Positions 1-7,095 of a stretch of 13,135 nucleotides of DNA are shown piece by piece. Position 1 is the first letter of the stretch; the number at the start of each line of letters is the position of its first letter. The stretch is taken from contig CAVAPG010000045.1 of the NCBI GenBank assembly GCA_963590435.1, positions 1-13,135 of the forward strand. Direction: 5' to 3'. The stretch comes from F23-B02 sp963590435 (GTDB lineage: Bacteria; Bacillota; Clostridia; Oscillospirales; Oscillospiraceae). The position numbers were made by a program, and so were the translations under genes. The notes beneath the pieces were generated by a model. It searched no databases and was not told the origin of the DNA. It worked only from the letters and a program-made list of their open reading frames with translations.

Positions 1-20
1 GAAACCGCACGGGATGACAT

Positions 21-251
21 ATGCGCATACAGCGTCTGCATGCCATTGCCTGCGGCTATATTGAAAACAGCCGGCTTCTTATCAAGGAAGCGCTCGGAGA
101 TTGCTCTGATTTTATTCCCTCTTTATGTTCATTTCTGGGTGCAAAAGACGCCTTGATCAGGCATGCGTCACCAAGTGGAGATCGCTATATTGCAGCATAT
201 CAGGGAAAAGATTTTCCTGAAAATACAGTTTGGAATCTCACGTTGGATTGA
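21..251 (+). CDS. Unidentified protein, probably the C-terminal part of a larger gene
   Basis: This is a 76-codon reading frame that I do not recognise. It encodes a mixed, soluble-looking sequence with no membrane segment and ends in NLTLD. No Shine-Dalgarno sequence precedes the ATG at 21, and an in-frame TGA lies at 15-17, so it is not convincingly a complete gene. Frame 1 is open from base 1 to 156 and reads ETARDDICAY before the two frames diverge, so a frameshift near 25-32 joining an upstream gene to this frame is possible. The good intrinsic terminator at 315-344, about 65 bases downstream, supports transcription on this strand up to here. It could equally be a gene remnant. Confidence that the frame is coding is modest and no function is assigned. 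Confidence 0.35.
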   Translation: MRIQRLHAIACGYIENSRLLIKEALGDCSDFIPSLCSFLGAKDALIRHASPSGDRYIAAYQGKDFPENTVWNLTLD

Positions 252-314
252 TATAGGAAAGCGTACCACAATATCGATAATTATTACGAATCCCACCATT
301 ATAAAACCGATTAT

Positions 315-344
315 AGTCAACCGTATTTCACGGTTGACTTTTTT
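315..344 (+). terminator. Intrinsic terminator
   Basis: A perfect 10-bp stem (AGTCAACCGT at 315-324 with ACGGTTGACT at 330-339) has a 5-base loop and runs into a T tract (339-344). It closes the plus-strand unit that enters from the left edge and insulates the dehydratase promoter downstream. Its stem core CAACCGT/ACGGTTG recurs in the hairpin at 12357-12397. Confidence 0.8.
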
Positions 345-460
345 GTTCCGGCAGCCATCCTTAAACGCGTAATTTGAACAGACATAAGTCTGGATGTGTA
401 GTTATATTATACAAAAATTTGTGCAGTTAATATACAAAACGGAGAAAGTGCATAAATATA

Positions 461-489
461 TTGAAATAAAATGCATAAAATGTTAAAAT
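461..489 (+). promoter_or_regulatory. Sigma-A type promoter of the dehydratase operon
   Basis: A -35 box TTGAAA (461-466), a spacer of exactly 17 bases and a -10 box TAAAAT (484-489) sit 64 bases before the first dehydratase start codon. The -10 lies inside the palindrome at 480-497, so a protein bound there should block initiation. The repeat ATGCATAAAA (471-480) falls in the spacer. Confidence 0.65.
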
Positions 490-497
490 GCTAACAT
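480..497. promoter_or_regulatory. Rex-like operator palindrome overlapping the -10 box
   Basis: ATGTTA (480-485) and TAACAT (492-497) form a 6-bp-arm inverted repeat with a 6-base centre. Read as 18 bp it is ATGTTAA-AATG-CTAACAT. The published Rex consensus of Firmicutes is TTGTTAA-N4-TTAACAA, and the site differs from it at three of the fourteen defined positions. Rex is an NADH/NAD+-sensing repressor that commonly controls fermentation genes in Clostridia. The palindrome is seen directly; assigning it to Rex is inference. Confidence 0.5.
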
Positions 498-552
498 ATG
501 ATATCCGGAAGGATAGAATACAGGAATAAACAAGGAATGGGGGTATAAGACA

Positions 553-1749
553 ATGAGAGACCTGAAGCATCTGAACTATTTTGAGAATCTCCTGCAGGAG
601 GCGAACAATAAGCTCATAGGTCAGGCCAAGAAAGACGGGAAAATTTGTGTCGCATATGTTTGCGAGAACACACCGGAGCCGCTGATGAATTTGGGTGGTG
701 CCTTTGGCATACGCTTGCACGCACCAAACACCGGTTCTATGGATATCGCCACTTATTACATGACAAGTTTCCTGTGTGAGACATCGAGAGCACTTTTGGA
801 GCGTGCTATTGAGGGCGGTTTCAACTTCGCCGACTGCGTTATCGCTCCTGACGGATGCACGATGATGAACCGCTGCGTTGAAAACATGGAATTGCTTAAA
901 ACCATGGGAGAAGGAAACGATAAGTTTTTCCATGAGTTTATGGAAATTCCGCTCAAGGCAGACGATAACGGCGTTGATTTGCTTATCCTGCAGTGTAAAA
1001 ATCACATTCTAACTCCATTGCACGAAAAATACGGCATAGACACTTCGGATACCTCGATAAGAAAAGCAGTTGAAGAACATAACCGTGTTTGCGGGGTTAT
1101 AACTGAAATCGGCAATTTCCGCAAGGAGGCAAAGCCACGGATAACGGGTTATGAGTTCCATATTCTGACGCTTGCAACATATGTAATGCCGCAGTATTTG
1201 ATAATCGATAAGCTCGAAGAAACTCTTGAGGAGATAAAAACGCGCGAGCCTGAGTCCAAGGAATACCGTGCTCGTCTCGCTGTAGTCGGAAGCGAAGTTG
1301 ATGACAGCGGATTTATTAAACTGATTGAGGAAACAGGCGCATATGTTTGCGCAGACAGGTTCTGTTTCGGATCACTGCCTGGCAGAATGGAAATTAAGCT
1401 CACCGACGATGAAGACGCGCTCACTCAGCTGTGCCGCCATTATGTTTATAACGGTCAATGTCCGCGTATGTTTAACATGGAAAAGGTCTATGGCCGCAAG
1501 GCGTATGTCAATGAAATTGCCAAAGCATACGGTGCGGACGGAATTGTATATCAGCAGATAAAATTCTGTGACCCGTGGGCCTATGAGCGACTGCTCGGCT
1601 CAACAATGCTGCGTGAGGATTACAATTACCCTGTTCTGTCTGTCGACAGGCCGTACAACATCAGTTCATCTGTGGGACAGATGCGCACCCGTGTTCAGGC
1701 ATTTGTTGAAAGCATTGAAATAAAGAAGCTTCAGGGAGGTGCGAAATAA
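553..1749 (+). CDS. 2-hydroxyacyl-CoA dehydratase family subunit (HgdB/FldC-like)
   Basis: This 398-aa protein belongs to the 2-hydroxyacyl-CoA dehydratase D-component family. In characterised members two related subunits each hold a [4Fe-4S] cluster and together eliminate water from a 2-hydroxyacyl-CoA by a ketyl-radical mechanism in amino-acid or lactate fermentation. Family features seen are VAYVCENTPEPLMNLGGA (residues 33-50), then the expected cluster cysteines: C75 in SFLCETSRA, C102 in APDGCTMMNRC (C108 nearby), and C339 in QIKFCDPWAYE. No signal peptide is visible. The chosen ATG follows a G-rich stretch (ATGGGGGT) about eight bases upstream. Its stop overlaps the next start as TAATG, pointing to translational coupling with the second subunit. 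The substrate (2-hydroxyglutaryl-, lactoyl-, aryllactyl-, 2-hydroxyisocaproyl-CoA or other) cannot be told from the sequence. Confidence 0.9.
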   Translation: MRDLKHLNYFENLLQEANNKLIGQAKKDGKICVAYVCENTPEPLMNLGGAFGIRLHAPNTGSMDIATYYMTSFLCETSRALLERAIEGGFNFADCVIAPDGCTMMNRCVENMELLKTMGEGNDKFFHEFMEIPLKADDNGVDLLILQCKNHILTPLHEKYGIDTSDTSIRKAVEEHNRVCGVITEIGNFRKEAKPRITGYEFHILTLATYVMPQYLIIDKLEETLEEIKTREPESKEYRARLAVVGSEVDDSGFIKLIEETGAYVCADRFCFGSLPGRMEIKLTDDEDALTQLCRHYVYNGQCPRMFNMEKVYGRKAYVNEIAKAYGADGIVYQQIKFCDPWAYERLLGSTMLREDYNYPVLSVDRPYNISSSVGQMRTRVQAFVESIEIKKLQGGAK

Positions 1750-3329
1750 TGGCAATTCTTGTGAATGATAAAAAGCGCAAGGGTGAAAAGCAGCTTGGTG
1801 TTCTGTTTGATCAAGGCAAGGTACGCCGCCGCCGTGAGTGGCGTGGGTTGAAGGATACTCTGTATGATTACAGCAGATGGCTGTATATACTGTCGATTCT
1901 TGCCGGCGTTATTATTCATCCCCGCAATATAAAAGGCATGTTCCGATACAGATGGTTTGCAAACTATCTGGCCGTACCGCACATGATGGACAAATTCACT
2001 ATAGGGTTGCGTGATGAGCCGCTGCGTATAACACATGTCGCGATGAACTTTGTTGTAAAAGATATCGCACAGGCCATAAGCAATGCAATGCGTGGCGACC
2101 GACGTACGGGCAACGATGTCAAATATTCCGAGAAGAGCGTTCTTTGGGATGAGAATGCCATGACAGCTCTTATGATGGGATTTCCGGACCTTAATTGCAT
2201 TCTTCGTGAAGTACCTACAATGTTCTCGGCAAACCTGCTCAACCAAAAATCTGCCATGCATTATCTCGATGTCGCCCAGCAGTTCGGAATTCCCGGCGAT
2301 GTCTGCCCGATGCCGGAAGCAGAGCTTGGTGTTTCAATAGATGACGACTTCCCTGTGCTTGGCAAGTGCGCTGTTCAGGTTAATACAACATGCGACGGTT
2401 CGCTTATGGGCAACGGTCTCATCGCCAAACGCCTCGAGCGCGAATACGGCATACCGACATTCCAGCTTGTTGCTCCTATGCGTCACACTCAGGAAGATGT
2501 TCAGCTGTATGCCGCCAATGATATTAAACAAGGCATTGAGTTTATTGAAAAAACTACGGGTGCAAAATGGAACTGGGAGCATTACTTTGAATGTGCAAAA
2601 CGAGTTAATCAAACCACCCGCAACCGCATGAACTGGCTTGAAGTTAACAGCACTCCGTATCCGCAATTTGTCGGTGCAGTGTTCTCACTGTTTAACGACA
2701 CGGATTATATGGGAAACTGCGGCCGCAGTGCTGCATTTCCGCCGATAGAGAAAAAGATAAACAAGCTTGTCCAGCAGGGGTATAAAAACAAGACCATGAT
2801 GGCTTCGGAATACCGCCACAGATGCATAGTTTGGGGCGTGCAGCCTCAGTATGTAATCGATATGCTCTATTGGATGATTCAGTGCTGGGGCGTTGTTCCT
2901 CTGACCGATATGCTTTCAATGGTTATAAGCGAAGAAATTGCCGAAGAAGACACCCCTGAGAATCGCGAACAGGCATATTTTGATATGGCATGGCTGACTA
3001 TGAACATGATCATGCGCAATCACACACATGGTGGATATAAAGTGCTTGTTGATGAGCTTTGGGAATACTGCGAGAAAATGAACGCTGACATGGTAATGAT
3101 GTGGGAGCATATGTCCTGCAAGGCGCTGACGGGCATGCACGGTCAGTTTGAAGAGCAGGCAAGAGAGCGCGGCATACATCTTGTTTGGGTCTGCCATGAT
3201 CTTTGTGATCCGCGTGTTTACACTCGTCAAGCAATACGTGATCAATTCAATCAGTATATGCGCACGGTTATGCGTGAGGAACCGCTTGATCCGAGCATTG
3301 AAATTCTGCCGGATGAGCACGCATGGTAA
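1749..3329 (+). CDS. Second 2-hydroxyacyl-CoA dehydratase family subunit, unusually long
   Basis: This 526-aa paralogous partner of the preceding subunit presumably forms a heterodimer with it. Three cysteines sit in positions expected for cluster ligands: C186 in GDVCPMPEAELG, C215 in NTTCDGSLMGNG and C457 in EHMSCKALTG, with a further CHDLC (482-486) near the C-terminus. Family members are usually nearer 370-480 aa. The excess is largely N-terminal: residues 1-35 are very basic (KKRKGEK, VRRRREW) and residues 43-58 are hydrophobic (WLYILSILAGVII), too short and mixed to be called a sure membrane helix. It starts in the TAATG overlap with the first subunit, whose end carries an AGGGAGGTG ribosome binding site. 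An activator of the HgdC type, normally required, is not encoded here. Family assignment is firm; substrate is unknown. Confidence 0.88.
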   Translation: MAILVNDKKRKGEKQLGVLFDQGKVRRRREWRGLKDTLYDYSRWLYILSILAGVIIHPRNIKGMFRYRWFANYLAVPHMMDKFTIGLRDEPLRITHVAMNFVVKDIAQAISNAMRGDRRTGNDVKYSEKSVLWDENAMTALMMGFPDLNCILREVPTMFSANLLNQKSAMHYLDVAQQFGIPGDVCPMPEAELGVSIDDDFPVLGKCAVQVNTTCDGSLMGNGLIAKRLEREYGIPTFQLVAPMRHTQEDVQLYAANDIKQGIEFIEKTTGAKWNWEHYFECAKRVNQTTRNRMNWLEVNSTPYPQFVGAVFSLFNDTDYMGNCGRSAAFPPIEKKINKLVQQGYKNKTMMASEYRHRCIVWGVQPQYVIDMLYWMIQCWGVVPLTDMLSMVISEEIAEEDTPENREQAYFDMAWLTMNMIMRNHTHGGYKVLVDELWEYCEKMNADMVMMWEHMSCKALTGMHGQFEEQARERGIHLVWVCHDLCDPRVYTRQAIRDQFNQYMRTVMREEPLDPSIEILPDEHAW

Positions 3330-3342
3330 GGAGGGAAAAGAT

Positions 3343-3513
3343 ATGTCAAAACTTAAAATGCTGCCTGTAAAAATACTTGGCGGAGGAGCGGGGCTCTTTG
3401 CCGTAACATTTGCAATATACTTCTTTAATCTTGATATGAAATTTCTTGCCTACTGCGTGGAGCCTATTCTTGAGTGGAATTATGACAGAATTCCGCGCAA
3501 GCAGTATGTGTGA
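3343..3513 (+). CDS. 56-aa single-pass membrane protein of the dehydratase operon
   Basis: This small gene starts at ATG 3343, six bases after an excellent AAGGAGGG ribosome binding site (3328-3335) that overlaps the stop of the second dehydratase subunit. The gap is 13 bases, so it is clearly the third gene of the operon. The product has a short basic N-terminus (MSKLK), one predicted membrane helix at about residues 8-30 containing GGGAG, and a polar tail ending in DRIPRKQYV with a single cysteine (C38). The charge pattern does not define topology. I do not recognise a named family. The strong ribosome binding site, position and following terminator argue that it is real. A role in anchoring or assembling the dehydratase at the membrane is possible but is only inference from position. 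A longer frame opens upstream at 3148, but it overlaps the dehydratase gene and lacks a comparable ribosome binding site. Confidence 0.8.
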   Translation: MSKLKMLPVKILGGGAGLFAVTFAIYFFNLDMKFLAYCVEPILEWNYDRIPRKQYV

Positions 3514-3531
3514 TCAGCCTCAATTAACTTC

Positions 3532-3567
3532 AGCCCCCGGTTTTCGTTCGATGAAAACCGGGGGGCT
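3532..3567 (+). terminator. Intrinsic terminator after the dehydratase operon
   Basis: A 14-bp GC-rich stem (AGCCCCCGGTTTTC at 3532-3545 with 3553-3567, one bulged G) has a 7-base loop and is followed by CTCTTTAG. The U tract is short but the stem is very stable. It lies between the convergent dehydratase and thioredoxin units and may also slow minus-strand transcription, although no T run follows on that side. Confidence 0.75.
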
Positions 3568-3642
3568 CTTTAGCAGAATATAGTGTCAGTATCTTGACTG
3601 CTTAACAGCAATTAAATATGTCACATAAATCTTCTATAATTT

Positions 3643-3948
3643 TTATCCGAACATGAGCATGAGATCTTCGCAGCTGGTTACGCCGATTTCTTTGCTTAAC
3701 TGTTTGCCGTCGTTAAAGGCAATCAGCGTCGGGATGCTCATCACTCCGAATCGCTGGGCAATATTCGGAGCTTCATCTACATCAAGCTTGCAGACCTTAA
3801 CGCGTCCTTCCATCTGCTTGTCAAACTCTTCAAGAATCGGAGCCTGCATACGGCATGGACCGCACCATGTTGCCCAAAAGTCAACCAGAACCGGTCCCGA
3901 AGCTGTCTCTGACTCAAAATTATCCTTTGTAAGATGAACAATAGCCAT
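3643..3948 (-). CDS. trxA: Thioredoxin
   Basis: This 101-aa thioredoxin is the cytosolic dithiol carrier that reduces disulfides in client proteins. It carries the active site W28-C29-G30-P31-C32 within VDFWATWCGPCRM, the buried D23, and the cis-proline loop SIPT (P73). Length is slightly under the usual 104-108 aa, with a short last helix ending in MLMFG. Two extra cysteines (C53, C93) lie outside the active site. An AAGGAG ribosome binding site precedes the ATG, only 14 bases after the stop of the upstream reductase gene, so the two are co-transcribed from the promoter at 4796-4824. The neighbouring reductase is the obvious electron donor. Confidence 0.95.
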   Translation of the reverse strand: MAIVHLTKDNFESETASGPVLVDFWATWCGPCRMQAPILEEFDKQMEGRVKVCKLDVDEAPNIAQRFGVMSIPTLIAFNDGKQLSKEIGVTSCEDLMLMFG

Positions 3949-3962
3949 TTTTTATCTCCTTA

Positions 3963-4778
3963 TCATTTTATGATTGAATTTATATATTCGTAGGCTGTCA
4001 GTGCGGCAACATTCCCCTCACCTACTGCCTTTGCTATCTGATACGGTGCTCCTGTGCAGTCACCGGCAGCAAATATGCCATTGATATTTGTTCTTCCGTA
4101 ACGGTCGGTTTTAATAATCCCACGTTCAGTTTCTATACCCGAGATAAGGCTTTCGGCAGAAAGTGTGTCTTTTAAAATAAAAATACAATCCACTTTATAT
4201 TCTCTGCCATCGGCAATAAGAGTGTCCGCATTCGTATTGCCAATGATATCAAACTTCTCCCTGCCCGTAAATCTAAACACTTTGCAGCCAATGCTGCTCA
4301 AAAATTGTGCAACACGCTCGCTCTCCTCGCTGTCACCTATAACAGCGACGGTTTTGCCCTTATAGAGCATTCCGTCACAGGTTGCGCAATAGCTCACTCC
4401 CCGGCCGATAAACTTAGTTTCTCCCTCACATATGGGACGGCGATTTATTCCGCACGCCACGACAACTGCTTCAGCCTCATAAAAATCATTTTCCACGGCA
4501 ACGCCGATTGTTTTGCCCACGGGCATCACGCTTAGTGCTCGTCCACGAATAACAGATGCATCGCTGAGATTGAGCTGTTGGTACATAGCGCACATTATAT
4601 CGCTGCCGCTGCCTGAAACCCCCGGATAGTTGCTTACATATTCAGCTCGACTTAGCTTGCTGCTTTCAGGCGGATTTGCTATGACAGCGGTCTTCAAGCC
4701 TCGATTACACGCCGTGAGTGCCGCCGAGATACCTGCCGGACCGGCGCCGACAACAATAATATTAAACTTACTATTCAT
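3963..4778 (-). CDS. trxB: Thioredoxin reductase-like flavoprotein lacking typical NADPH motifs (FFTR-like)
   Basis: This 271-aa flavoprotein has the thioredoxin reductase fold: FAD-binding GAGPAG (11-16), SNYPGV (49-54), the redox pair C131-A-T-C134 in GVSYCATCDG, and the C-terminal FAD motif GIFAAGDCTGAPYQIAKAVGEG (from 234). It is shorter than the usual 300-320 aa, and the loss is in the NADPH domain. Where NADPH enzymes have GGGxSA and HRRxxxR, this protein has VIGDSEESE (146-154) and FRFTGREKF (169-177). That matches what is known of ferredoxin-dependent flavin thioredoxin reductases (FFTR) of Clostridium, which are pyridine-nucleotide independent. FFTR assignment is inference. Start: an upstream in-frame GTG (4787) and ATG (4784) exist, but AGGTGA five bases before the ATG at 4778 decides for 4778. 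It is the first gene of an operon with trxA. Confidence 0.88.
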   Translation of the reverse strand: MNSKFNIIVVGAGPAGISAALTACNRGLKTAVIANPPESSKLSRAEYVSNYPGVSGSGSDIMCAMYQQLNLSDASVIRGRALSVMPVGKTIGVAVENDFYEAEAVVVACGINRRPICEGETKFIGRGVSYCATCDGMLYKGKTVAVIGDSEESERVAQFLSSIGCKVFRFTGREKFDIIGNTNADTLIADGREYKVDCIFILKDTLSAESLISGIETERGIIKTDRYGRTNINGIFAAGDCTGAPYQIAKAVGEGNVAALTAYEYINSIIK

Positions 4779-4795
4779 ACACATCACCTGGTTAT

Positions 4796-4824
4796 ATTAT
4801 AGCACAATATACATCTTACAACAA
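4796..4824 (-). promoter_or_regulatory. Promoter of the trxB-trxA operon
   Basis: On the minus strand, TTGTTG (4824-4819), 17 bases and a perfect TATAAT (4801-4796). The predicted start near 4789 would leave a leader of only about 11 bases before the ATG at 4778, just enough for the ribosome binding site. Confidence 0.7.
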
Positions 4825-4862
4825 TCGCATATGCAACAAGCAATGGAAATTTGACTTTTTTA

Positions 4863-4891
4863 TTGTAATTGCGGCTGATATCGTTTATAAT
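4863..4891 (+). promoter_or_regulatory. Promoter of glnS-mogA
   Basis: TTGTAA (4863-4868), a 17-base spacer and a perfect TATAAT (4886-4891) lie 30 bases before the glnS start. The promoter diverges from the trx promoter, with only about 38 bases between the two -35 boxes, so the two may influence each other. A TTGACT at 4851 is spaced too far (29 bases) to serve the same -10. Confidence 0.7.
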
Positions 4892-4921
4892 TTTTTCATC
4901 CAAATAAACAGGAGTACTAAC

Positions 4922-6589
4922 ATGGAAGAGACAAGCAAAAATTTTATTGAAAATTTTATTGACGAAGATCTTGCCGATGGCGGCAGATTCGTGGGGATGC
5001 AGGTTCACACCCGTTTTCCGCCCGAGCCGAATGGCTATCTGCATATCGGCCACTGCAAGGCGCTTATAATAGATTTCGGAACTGCCGAAAAATACGGCGG
5101 TATCTGCAATCTGCGAATGGATGATACGAACCCTGCTAAAGAGGACACAGAATATGTTGATGCAATTCAGGAGGATATCCATTGGCTCGGTTTTGACTGG
5201 GGCGATCGGTTCTTCTATGGTTCGGACTACTTTGAGAAAACATATGAGTACGCACTTGAGCTTATAAACAAAGGGCTTGCTTATGTGTGCGAGCTTACTC
5301 CCGAACAATTCAAGGAGTATCGCGGCGATACAACAAAGCCGGCAATCAGCCCATATAGAGACAGGCCGATTAAAGAAAACCTCGAATTATTTGAACGCAT
5401 GAAAAACGGCGAATTTCCCGAGGGAAGATACACTCTCCGTGCAAAGATTGACCTTGCATCGGGCAACTTTAACATGCGTGACCCCGTGCTTTACAGGATA
5501 AGATACATAGAGCACCACCGTCAGGGCACCAAATGGTGTATATTCCCGATGTACGATTTTGCTCATCCCATTCAGGATGCACTCGAGGGCATTACCCATT
5601 CCCTGTGTTCACTTGAATATGAAGACCACCGTCCGCTGTATGACTGGGTTATCAGCAATGTTTCGGTCCCGTCTAAACCGCGCCAGATTGAGTTTGCGCG
5701 TTTGGGTATAAACTACACTGTGCTCAGCAAACGCAAGCTGAGAAGATTGGTGGAAGAAGGTCTTGTCTCAGGATGGGATGACCCACGTATGCCAACATTG
5801 TGCGGTCTGCGCCGCCGCGGATATACACCGCAATCAATTCGCAATTTCTGTGAAAGGATCGGTGTTGCGAAGGTACCCAGCACAGTTGAGTTTTCATTCC
5901 TTGAACACTGCCTGCGCGAAGATCTTAATGAAAACGCGCAGCGAGCGATGGCTGTCCTTCATCCTGTCAAGTTAACTATTACAAATTACCCTGAGGGCAA
6001 ATCCGAGGAGCTTGAGATTGAAAACAATCCCAACAAACCTGAGGACGGAACAAGAAAAGTCTCCTTCTCTCGCAATCTTTGGATTGAAGCCGAAGATTTT
6101 CTTGAAGTACCTGTTCCAAAATACAAAAGACTGTATCCTGACGGCCCTGAATGTCGTCTTAAAGGTGCATACCTTATTACATGCACCGGTTGTGTAAAGG
6201 ATGCCGACGGAAATGTCACCGAGATACTCGCAACATATGATCCGGAGAGCCGCGGAGGTGATCCTGCTGACGGACGCAAGGTTAAAGGTGCAACAATTCA
6301 CTGGGTTGATGCGAATAACTGTGCCAACGCTGAGGTAAGGTTATACAGCAATCTGTTTTCTGACCCCGATCCCGATGCAGCCGATAAAGATTACATCAGT
6401 TGTCTTAGTCCCGATTCACTCGAAGTTCTCACCGACTGCAAAGTGGAAAAAATGCTCGAAAAAGCCGTGGCACCCGCCCAGTACCAATTCCTCAGAATGG
6501 GTTATTTCTGCGTTGACAGCAAAGATTCGTCACCGGACCATCTTGTGTTCAACCGGGCAGTTGCACTCAAAGACGGCTTTAAAAAATAA
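4922..6589 (+). CDS. glnS: Glutaminyl-tRNA synthetase
   Basis: This 555-aa class I synthetase charges tRNA-Gln with glutamine directly. It shows RFPPEPNGYLHIGHCKA (31-47) with the HIGH signature at 41-44, the glutamine/ATP-site region RMDDTNPAKE (65-74), the GlnRS-type HSLCSLEYEDHRPLYDW (226-242), and VLSKRKL (267-273) as the KMSKS equivalent. The C-terminal half is the two-barrel anticodon-binding region, ending in the typical QFLRMGYFCVDSKDS. Length matches the E. coli enzyme (554 aa). An AGGAG sequence seven bases upstream supports the ATG at 4922. Many Firmicutes lack GlnRS and make Gln-tRNA by the GatCAB route; several Clostridia have both, so possession is consistent with Clostridia but not diagnostic. 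It is followed after 20 bases by mogA. Confidence 0.97.
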   Translation: MEETSKNFIENFIDEDLADGGRFVGMQVHTRFPPEPNGYLHIGHCKALIIDFGTAEKYGGICNLRMDDTNPAKEDTEYVDAIQEDIHWLGFDWGDRFFYGSDYFEKTYEYALELINKGLAYVCELTPEQFKEYRGDTTKPAISPYRDRPIKENLELFERMKNGEFPEGRYTLRAKIDLASGNFNMRDPVLYRIRYIEHHRQGTKWCIFPMYDFAHPIQDALEGITHSLCSLEYEDHRPLYDWVISNVSVPSKPRQIEFARLGINYTVLSKRKLRRLVEEGLVSGWDDPRMPTLCGLRRRGYTPQSIRNFCERIGVAKVPSTVEFSFLEHCLREDLNENAQRAMAVLHPVKLTITNYPEGKSEELEIENNPNKPEDGTRKVSFSRNLWIEAEDFLEVPVPKYKRLYPDGPECRLKGAYLITCTGCVKDADGNVTEILATYDPESRGGDPADGRKVKGATIHWVDANNCANAEVRLYSNLFSDPDPDAADKDYISCLSPDSLEVLTDCKVEKMLEKAVAPAQYQFLRMGYFCVDSKDSSPDHLVFNRAVALKDGFKK

Positions 6590-6609
6590 TTCGGTTCTTA
6601 GGAGGGTAT

Positions 6610-7086
6610 ATGGACTATAAAGCAGCGGTAATTACGGTAAGTGACAGATGTTTTGCCGGCAAAAGAGAAGACAAAAGTGGGCCTGCGGTCACGCAGATGC
6701 TTGAAGAAGCCGGTTTTAAAGTTATTTATCACGGACTTGTTCCCGATGAGCGACATGAGATATCTGCCGAATTTATAAAATGCGCCTATGAACTAGAGTG
6801 CGATTTGATAATATCAGTCGGAGGAACGGGTTTTGACAAGCGCGATATCACACCGGAAGCGACACGCGATGTTATAACGCGCGAGATACTATCCATACCT
6901 CAGGCTATGTTGCACTACAGTCTGAATATTACCCCTCGTGCAATGCTTACAAGAGGCGTTGCCGGCATCCGAGGAAAAAGTTTGATTATCAATCTTCCGG
7001 GCAATGAATCCGGTGCGAAACAAAATCTGAGTGCAATAATCGATGTTCTTGATCATGCGCTGCAGATGATAGCAAGATCTGAATAA
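6610..7086 (+). CDS. mogA: Molybdenum cofactor protein of the MogA/MoaB family
   Basis: This 158-aa protein of the MoCF-binding domain family adenylylates molybdopterin before molybdate insertion. Family signatures are VSDRCFAGKREDKSGP (10-25), the GGTGFDKRDITPEAT loop (71-85) and the C-terminal INLPGNESGAKQNL (127-140) that binds the pterin phosphate and AMP. The start is fixed by an AGGAGGG ribosome binding site six bases upstream. The gene lies 20 bases behind glnS and is probably co-transcribed with it. No other molybdenum cofactor gene, molybdate transporter or molybdoenzyme is in the window, so its operon partner is functionally unrelated. MogA and MoaB cannot be separated safely by eye. 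Confidence 0.9.
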   Translation: MDYKAAVITVSDRCFAGKREDKSGPAVTQMLEEAGFKVIYHGLVPDERHEISAEFIKCAYELECDLIISVGGTGFDKRDITPEATRDVITREILSIPQAMLHYSLNITPRAMLTRGVAGIRGKSLIINLPGNESGAKQNLSAIIDVLDHALQMIARSE

Positions 7087-7095
7087 CAGCATCAA

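Larger units (their letters stand above)
252..552. other. Gene-free stretch with terminator, small repeats and the dehydratase promoter
   Basis: I see no coding region in these 301 bases. The stretch holds the terminator at 315-344, a small inverted repeat CAGAC-ATAA-GTCTG at 379-392, a direct repeat ATACAAAA at 409-416 and 432-439, the octamer GTGCATAA at 448-455 with a related ATGCATAAAA at 471-480, and the promoter/operator at 461-497. The AT-rich segment 400-480 would suit regulator binding upstream of the promoter. No -35/-10 pair better than the one at 461-489 was found. Confidence 0.5.

Noticed and set aside
427..1005. 192-codon minus-strand open frame opposite the first dehydratase gene
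   Set aside because: It lies antisense to a clear family member, has no ribosome binding site or recognisable motif, and its last part covers the plus-strand promoter.
4851..4856. TTGACT as the -35 box of glnS
   Set aside because: The spacing to the TATAAT at 4886 is 29 bases; TTGTAA at 4863 gives the correct 17.
4784..5308. 174-codon minus-strand open frame across the trx-glnS intergenic region
   Set aside because: It runs opposite the glnS N-terminus with its HIGH motif and across both divergent promoters, with no family resemblance.
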